Of a stretch of 64,000 nucleotides of DNA, positions 57,681 to 64,000 are shown piece after piece. The notes under the pieces were generated by a model, which saw nothing but the letters and a program-made list of their open reading frames with translations, was not told where the DNA came from and did no database searches. Both the position numbers and the translations under genes were made by a program. Position 1 is the stretch's first letter; every line of letters starts with the position of its first letter. The stretch comes from Camellia lanceoleosa (taxonomy: Eukaryota > Streptophyta > Magnoliopsida > Ericales > Theaceae): assembly GCA_025200525.1 (NCBI GenBank), contig JANUSC010000374.1, positions 1 to 64,000 of the forward strand, read 5' to 3'.

Positions 57681-57930
57681 GCTTGTCGGCCATCCCCAGT
57701 GTCCATCGGCCATGGCTTGTGTCTGTCGGCCATCAGTGGTGGCCGATCGGCCACACTGATGGCCGATCACCACATAGGCTTGGCCGGCCACCATCAAGGC
57801 CGACATCCATTTTTCTCATTTTTCAGATATTTTATGTACCAGCTGTGCCAGTTGTTGATCACTGAGTGTATCCTCCATACACGTGTATGGAGGGATGAAG
57901 CCAAGCTTTTGGCTTGTTTTTCTATATAAT
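57681..57930 (+). promoter_or_regulatory. U3 promoter region of the host 3' LTR
   Basis: At least nine TCGGCCA/TGGCCGA modules (57681-57806), including GTGGCCGATCGGCCAC, a perfect 16-bp palindrome, lie ahead of CCATACACGTGTATGG (57875-57890) and the TATA box CTATATAATGG (57922-57932). Confidence 0.6.
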
Positions 57931-59675
57931 GGGGGGGTCTCTCCCCCATTTTGGGGGTTTAGAAAATTTGTGAGCAAAATTTCTCTCTCTCTCTCTCTCT
58001 CTCTCTTCCTATTTAGTGCTTGAAAGTGAGTTTTCTCTACATATTTGCACTAGCACCCTTAGCCAAACACCTTGACCTTGAAGTTGAGGTTCCTTAAAGC
58101 TTGGTTTGAGGTCTTAAGCTTGGTTTTGGCTCAGATTTGCTCTTGCTTTAGTGTTGTGCTTCAAAGGTAAAGGCTTACCTTTTTTAAGCTTTGATTTAGT
58201 TAGTTGTTTAGCCACCTTTGCATGCTATTTTGAGGCTAGTTTTAACCTCTAAAAAACTTTGTATTTATGTTTTAAAATAGTGGTTTGGGGTATGTTTTGG
58301 AGTTAAGGGTAGTCCACCCTCTTTTGTAGCTTGTTTGCTAAGGTGTTGTGCTCTTTTTCAAAGCTTTTGAAACAACTTTTTTTGGCCTTTTAACCACTGA
58401 ATTCTAGGGGAATTTCAGTGGCAAAAAGTATGTTTTGATGTCCAAAATAAGAGGGGGTGGCCTCCCCTCCTTGTGTCTTCTTTGCATGTATAGATGGCCT
58501 AGCATGTGAGCATGATTTTCTACTCTTTTGTGACTTGGTCTCAGCTTGTTTTTGGTACTAATTTAGCATGCTTTAGCCCTATTTTGAGCATCCTTGGTCA
58601 TATGAGACTTGTTATGCATGGTTGTAGTGTAAATGGCTTCACTAGCTTAGTGATTTAAGGCCTCTAACATGTTTCGCATGACATGGTTACATGTTGTAGC
58701 ATCATTTAACATGTGATTTCAGTGCTTATATCTCTGTCACACTCTCACATACTTCACTCTTTCATTGCTTTTGAGAGTTGTGCGTTGAGCCTAGTTTGTG
58801 AGCCAACACATGAGCATGTTTTTATAGCTTTTTGTGCTTCAATTCCAGCATGATTTAGCCACTGTTTTGGCATGTTTAAGCTCTATCCAGAGCTGGTTTG
58901 GTCATTCAAGCTTGATATTGCATGCCTCTAGTGTAATGCTCTTCACTAGTATAATGCTTTTAGCTTTTGAACATGTTGTGCATGTGTTACTTGCATGATT
59001 TAGTATCTTTTTCATGCCATTGCAGCACTGAAAATTCTGCAACCTCCCTCATTTCTTCAATTTTCCATTTGTTTTGAGGATTGGTTAACCTTATGTTATG
59101 TTTAAACTTGAGATAAAGCTTGTGCTCAATGGCTTTAACCCTCTTTTAAGGGTTCCTCCTAGCCAAAGGCATGATCTCTCTCATGTCTTAAACCATCCTT
59201 TGGTTGACCCCTCTCTCATTAGAGGACTTTCACATTCAACTTAATCGGTTAAAGGCTTAATCGGTAATGTAAAATGTGTAAACAAAAATGAGCAAAGTAA
59301 AACATGAACAAGATAAGCATTTGTGTTGCATTGCATGTGTTTGGATCGGACGTTAATCCAAACACAAGAAATGTGGCACGTTTCATACTCAAAGTGATGA
59401 AACGTGTCACGTTTCTTGGTCGCCGTCACCCTTTATCATGCATGATAGGGTGGTGGCCATTTGAGTCTTATGTGTGAATTCATTAACCTTGTACAAGCTT
59501 GGTTCCTCGGCCATAATGCATGAAAATGCTTGATTGGTGGCTCGAGAGCCAAGTGCCATGCTCCTTTGAGCTTGAGAAATGATGAGGAGGGTGGCAATAC
59601 ACACATTTCCTTGCAAATACATTGCTTTGCCTCTATTGCTCTCTGTTGCCGCAAAAATAGAATTTTGGAAAAAGG

Positions 59676-59753
59676 GGTGGCCGACCAGCCACTTAAGGTG
59701 ACCGGCCAGTGTTTGTTACAGACAACCACCTTTTGTGGCCGACTGGCCACCAG
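59676..59753 (+). promoter_or_regulatory. Palindromic module cluster II in the host 3' LTR
   Basis: GGTGGCCGACCAGCCAC, GACCGGCCAG and GTGGCCGACTGGCCAC lie about 2.19-2.27 kb into the LTR, the same position as in the compound element's LTRs but in host-type spelling. Confidence 0.45.
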
Positions 59754-61265
59754 TCCATTTTTGTGCAAAGTGTTCCTGTCTTGGAGCAAAAGCAGTCTAG
59801 AATGTTGGTTCGATGTTCAGTAATCAAGGCGAGTCCAAACAGAGGCAGCTTGTGGCAAGGTGATGGCTTTTCGGGAGAACACAATCAAGCATGCATGTCT
59901 CCCTCACCCGCGAGGCCACTTTATCGTTTCGTTAGCTAGTTGTAACTAATTAATACATGTGTTGTAATTAATTAGTTTAATCTGCTTCGTAATATTTTAA
60001 TTAGCTTAGCATAGCTAGTTATTCAATTGCATTGTAATAATTAATTAGCTAGAATAGTTAATTAGTTGTTTTGTAATAATTAGCTTAGCTTAGTGTAGCT
60101 TAGCTTATTTATCCGGACCCTCCTTCGAGAGGGCACAATGTTGTAATAAGCGTGCGTGTGTGTGTGCATGTCTTCCAACCCTACTTCATTCTCCCTTTTA
60201 CTTAACCGCTTTAGATGGTTAGTTTAGGGTCATTTTCAATTAGCATACCTTATGCTTACATCCGTGCATCATTCATTTGTCTTGCATGCACCTAGTTCGG
60301 CGCATCATTCAAACTGCATCGTATTTCAATATTTATTTGAATACGTGTATCAAATCGTTGTATTCATATGTCATCTTAGATAGTCGAGCCTGTTAGTTGC
60401 ATAGCCGAGCCTGTTAGCCGAGCCTGTTAGGCATTCTACATAGTTAGGATCATGCATATTTCTAACTAGTTTTTGTTTTGGCTCGGAGTACACTGTAAGT
60501 GTTACGCTTTACCATACTTGCATGAGTGTGAGTGTTGCCATGATAGCATGCTTGCCATGAGGCTATTTGCTTAAGTGCTTAACTACTTGAATGCCTGTGG
60601 ATGAAGGCTTGGTTGCTTGAATTAGGGAAATTCGATGATTGTGAGTTTTAAGCCCACTTTGCAAAGTGGCAAAATCATGTTTTTTTAAGCCCACTATGTT
60701 GGGTGGCAAATCCGCGCTTTAGCCCACTTGCGAATGGCACTTTCAACCCATTTTTGAAAACAAACATGAGTCGAATTCATTCCAAGTCTTACGATTTAAT
60801 CTATACTTGCTTGTGTGCGTCACATAGTAAAGTTAGATAATAACCGGTTTAAGAACACATGAGGTTTATAAAATAACATATCATGGTAGTAGAGGCCGAT
60901 CTTTGATCAGGCGAGCGGGGGTGCTCATTTCATGACCTTCCCCTCTCATACCCAAGTTCCCGAGCCGATGCAACTTTGGTGATGACGGACACGTGGCCTT
61001 TGGCACGAGTCAGGGTTTCCTAAATTTTCCAAAAACAAAATATTTAGGTGGCGACCTTGTAATCTGGCAAAGCAGTCCAGTTTTTGCATTATTTGATTCA
61101 AAATCGATTTTCCAAAATGATTTGCTGGATTGGACTCTTTGGTGTTTATCGGTCTCACATTACACTTTGTGAGATTAGATTCAGAACCATGACAGGAGTC
61201 CGAACTGTAGGAGACCAATTTGCGCCTCTCCGAAAGGGAGGTGCTTGAAGAAAGTCAGGTCTACA

Positions 61266-61592
61266 GATGTGAACACGGGGACGCACCCGAATGTTTTTAA
61301 CCGAAGAGGGGTGGTGTGAACACCGAGATGCACCCAAATGTTTTTAACTGAAGGGGGTGGTGTGAACACCAGGACGCACCCAAATGTTTTTAACCGAAAT
61401 GGGTGGTGTGAACATCGGGACGCACCTCGAATGTTTTTAATTGAAGGGGGTGGTGTGAACACCGGAACGCACATGAATGTTTTTAACCGAAAATGGGTTG
61501 GTGTGAACACCAAGACGCACCCGAATGTTTTTAACCGAACCCAAATATTTTTAACTGAAAGGGGTGGTGCTGTGGTGTGAACATCAAGATGC
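61266..61592 (-). repeat. Fragment of inverted tandem array (about 46-bp units, 7 copies)
   Basis: The units (GTGTGAACACC...ACGCACCCGAATGTTTTTAACCGAA) are the reverse complement of the 49041-50090 monomer type. The fragment is cut on both sides by Tat-type LTR ends. It is probably the target, a third related element lying in the opposite direction, into which the host and the right-hand element inserted. No gene was seen. Confidence 0.7.
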
Positions 61593-64000
61593 TGTAGACA
61601 CCCCATTTTTGACCGACATTAAGACTCAAACGTCGTCGTTTGAGCGCTCAATAATTGTGCATGTTTGTGCTCGTTTCAAGTTTTCAGAGTTTTCAGCTGA
61701 GTGCCTTGCCTCTGGGCCTCTGAACTCTTTGTGTTTTGGCTTGGTTTATGGACCATGCATTGTTAACCTTCCCTGGAGGGACAGAGAGGTCTATAGACCA
61801 CTTTTTGTGGTCGTAGACCACTTTTCCCTCTTGTACGCTAGTTTCCGGTTTCTGGAGCCTTCGGCCGAGCGCCTTGTCTTGCTTCCCTTTTGGTTTGGTT
61901 TTGAACCGAACCTTGTTTTCCCTTCCCTAGAGGGACACTAAGGTCTGTAGACCACTTTCTTGTGGTTGTAGACCACTTTTTCCCCCTTGGAGACTAGTTT
62001 CCGACTTCTAGAGACTTCGGCCGCGCGCCTTGTCTCAAGACCGCTTAACATTCTCCTCTTGGCTTGGTTTTCGGACCATGCCTTGTTGCCTCTTCCTAGA
62101 GGGACACTAAGGTCTGGGAGACCACTTTTGGTGGTCGTAGACCACTTTTCCCTCGTAGACCACTTTTGGTGCCCGTAGACTAGTTTTCGAGGCTTCCGAC
62201 TGCGCGCCTTGCCCCGCAGACTTTTGTCTTTTGTCCTTTTTGGTTTGTTTTTGGCACAAACCTTGTTTTCCTTGCTTGGAGGGTGGAATAAGGGTTGCAG
62301 ACTAGTTTCTCTCCCTGTAAACCACTTTTCTTCCCTGCCAACCAGTTTTCTTCCCTGTAGACCACTTTTGGTGGTCTACAAATGGTTTACAACTAGAAAA
62401 AGTGGTCTCCCACCGTGCCACCACCTTGCTTTCCTAGTGTAGACCACCTCTCCTCCCTGGGAGACCACTTTTCTTTCTGGGAGACCACTTTTTCCTTTTG
62501 CCAGCCAGAAAAAGTGGCTGGCCGACCACTTTAAGTAGCTGGCCGACCACTTCAACTGGTCAGCAACTTTCCTTCACTTTCTATAGGTCTTATGTATGCC
62601 AGTTGTGCCAGCTAGAGTGCACAGATTGCATCCTCCATACACATGTATGGATGGATTGGTTCAACCTCTTAGCTTGTTCAAGAAGCTTGATTCTTGTTTT
62701 CCTATAAGAGAAAACCTCCTCCCTCTTGTCTCAGGTTGAAAAAAGTGGCTGAGAGTTATACATCTTTGTCTCTATATTGCTCCTTTGCTTCATATTTGTG
62801 CTCAAAAGTCCCTTTTCTTCTTACTTTTGCACACAAACACATAGTGAAACACCATCCTTTTGTTGCTAAGGCACCTAGGAGTTAGTTTTAGTGTTTTTGG
62901 ATTAGTTTGAGCTCAGGAAGGTTGCTGGAGTTACAGCTTTGAAGTGGTTCTATGAGGGTGAGCTTCTAACCTTTTAAACCTTGGTTTTTGTTTAAGATTT
63001 TGGCCCCATTTGCATGCTTATTTAGGCCTAACTTTCTACTGCAAAAAGTTTTGATTTCACATGCTTGAAATGTTTGTTTAAGGCCTTGTTGGTGTTGGGG
63101 GTGGTCTACCCCCTCTTGTGCCTTGTTTGGCCTTGTTTTTGTACTATCCTTTTAAGCTATTGGGACCACCTCTTTTTGACCTTCTCACCACTAAAACTCA
63201 GAGGAATTTTGGTGGTGGAAAGGGTGTTTTGAGGTCCCAAATAGGAGGGGGTCATCCCCTCTCCTTGTATCTTGAATACTTACCTTATTAGCCTCATGTT
63301 TGAGCATGTTTATCTAGCATATGTTGGCTCCATATTAGCATATTTTTGGTGTTATTTTGCCATGGCATACCTCTATTTTAGCTTGGTTGAGTCACCAGTT
63401 GCATGCATTCTACACTTGTAGTGTAATCTTGCATGCTAGCCTAACATGCATCATGCTTTTGGACCATCATTCTAGCATATTTTGGCTCAAATCCAAGAAG
63501 CTTTTGTTAATGTTTTACCATGATTAAGCTTTGATTTATGTTGTTTTGGTCATGCATGCCATGCTTTTGTATAACCATAGTGCATTCTAGCTCACTAGCT
63601 TTGAGTTTCCAAGTCACTAGCATGCATTGCTTGGGCTATTTACATGATTTGGCATCATTTTATCTGTGATTTTAGTACATGGGATGTGGCCATATACTCA
63701 CATCTTTCACTCTTTCAATGCTTTGGAGGGTTGGTGCTTTATGCCTTAAATATGAGCTCATGTGTATGCCATCTTGCTTAGCCTTTTGGACCACCATTTC
63801 AGTATGTTTTTGGTGTTTTTTTGCCATGATACAACTCTGTTTTTGGTTGGTTAGAGCATCCCTCATTTGCTTCTTACACTTGCAGTGTAAGTCCTCTTTA
63901 CTAGCTTTGCATGGCTAATGAGTGAGCTTGTTATTCTAGCATGTATTGACTTGGTATTAGCCCATTTTTGGTGTTAATTTGACATGCCATAACTTTAAAT
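61593..64000 (+). repeat. 5' portion of another Tat-type LTR, running off the window
   Basis: This begins TGTAGACACCCCATTTTTGACC. It has an expanded U3, a near-perfect form of the 16-bp palindrome (CCATACACATGTATGG, 62635-62650) and a TATA-like CCTATAAGAG at 62701. From 62900 it follows the host 3' LTR (58150-59000) in composition and motif order. Whether it is a solo LTR or the 5' end of an element cannot be seen. No gene was found. Confidence 0.82.
61670..62560 (+). repeat. Four-fold duplicated U3 segment with GTAGACCACTTTT modules
   Basis: A segment of roughly 120-175 bp spacing recurs at about 61670, 61846, 61985 and 62188. Each copy has a GCGCCTTG-like part, a TTGGTTT(G)...ACC part, a GAGGGACACTAAGGTCT-like part and then GTAGACCACTTTT with its inverse GTGGTC. 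The host LTR has this segment once (57568-57690). Over a dozen GACCACTTTT modules extend to 62560, ending with GGCTGGCCGACCACTT. This is the place occupied by module cluster I in the other LTRs. Confidence 0.75.

Larger units (their letters stand above)
1..61265 (+). mobile_element. Host Tat/Ogre-like Ty3/gypsy LTR retrotransposon, 5' end outside window, split by nested insertions
   Basis: The plus strand carries, in order, protease, RT, RNase H and integrase remnants (162-5013), a post-pol non-coding stretch (5014-6660), the antisense PMD pseudogene (45295-47848), a tandem array, a polypurine tract (57467-57484) and an LTR ending in CA (57485-61265). The two sides of the 6666-44314 insertion belong together. 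The stretch at 6180-6340 matches, in reverse orientation, 19330-19500 of the inserted element, and 45040-45200 matches 18690-18850. Likewise 48930-49007 and 57121-57250 match adjacent stretches of the inserted element around 10580-10810. Order pol, antisense ORF, 3' LTR fits the Tat lineage. Gag, 5' LTR and primer-binding site should lie left of the window. It is decayed by frameshifts and stops. Confidence 0.82.
57485..61265 (+). repeat. 3' LTR of the host element
   Basis: The 3,781-bp LTR begins TGTAGACACCCC and ends GTCTACA. It contains module cluster I, the perfect CCATACACGTGTATGG palindrome, a TATA box, a CT repeat (57979-58007), cluster II and the conserved 3' part with CTTTGGTGATGACGGACACG (60973). 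No gene was seen. Its 5' partner should lie left of the window. The next five bases are GATGT, the expected target duplication. Confidence 0.88.

Overview
The window is plant nuclear DNA, almost certainly from an angiosperm with a large genome. It consists almost entirely of nested retrotransposons. No ordinary host gene, rRNA or tRNA gene was recognised. The evidence is decayed Ty3/gypsy polyprotein of the Tat/Ogre type, very long LTRs (3.7-4.2 kb) starting TGTAGACACC, a plant CACTA element, and intron-containing genes for a plant mobile domain (PMD) protein. The species cannot be named from the sequence.

Layout. A plus-strand Tat/Ogre-like 'host' element runs from beyond the left edge to 61265. 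Its protease, reverse transcriptase, RNase H and integrase remnants fill 162-5013. Its antisense PMD pseudogene is at 45295-47848, a family-specific tandem array at 49041-50090, its polypurine tract at 57467-57484 and its 3' LTR at 57485-61265. Two insertions split it. (1) A 37.6-kb minus-strand compound element at 6666-44314 is organised LTR-internal-LTR-internal-LTR and flanked by one 5-bp target duplication, CACAT. (2) A chromovirus-like solo LTR (50312-57115, duplication GTTAA) carries a nested Tat-type solo LTR (51635-55856, duplication CATTG). To the right of the host lie a fragment of inverted tandem array (61266-61592) and the start of a further Tat-type LTR (61593 to the window end).

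The compound element. Each internal region, read on the minus strand, has a primer-binding site, a truncated gag remnant, no pol, a post-pol non-coding stretch with a purine-rich microsatellite, a PMD gene in antisense (plus strand), an 80-bp and a 146-bp tandem array, and a polypurine tract. It is therefore a pol-less, non-autonomous relative of the host element that kept the antisense gene. The left internal region also has a 1,022-bp non-autonomous CACTA insertion (21112-22133), whose empty site survives in the right internal region.

How the parts may work together. Every complete Tat-type LTR here has two clusters of short palindromic modules (GCCGACCGGC-like or TGGCCGAT-like), one near the promoter and one about 2.2-2.9 kb in. 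The same family-specific module occurs just upstream of the antisense PMD gene. This points to shared control of LTR and antisense transcription, and possibly to a PMD protein acting on its own element. That last step is inference. All three PMD genes are now broken.

Several patches differ between duplicate copies by CTG/TCG swaps and lost CAG/CTG. These look like consensus errors rather than mutations, so reading frames there should be treated with caution.
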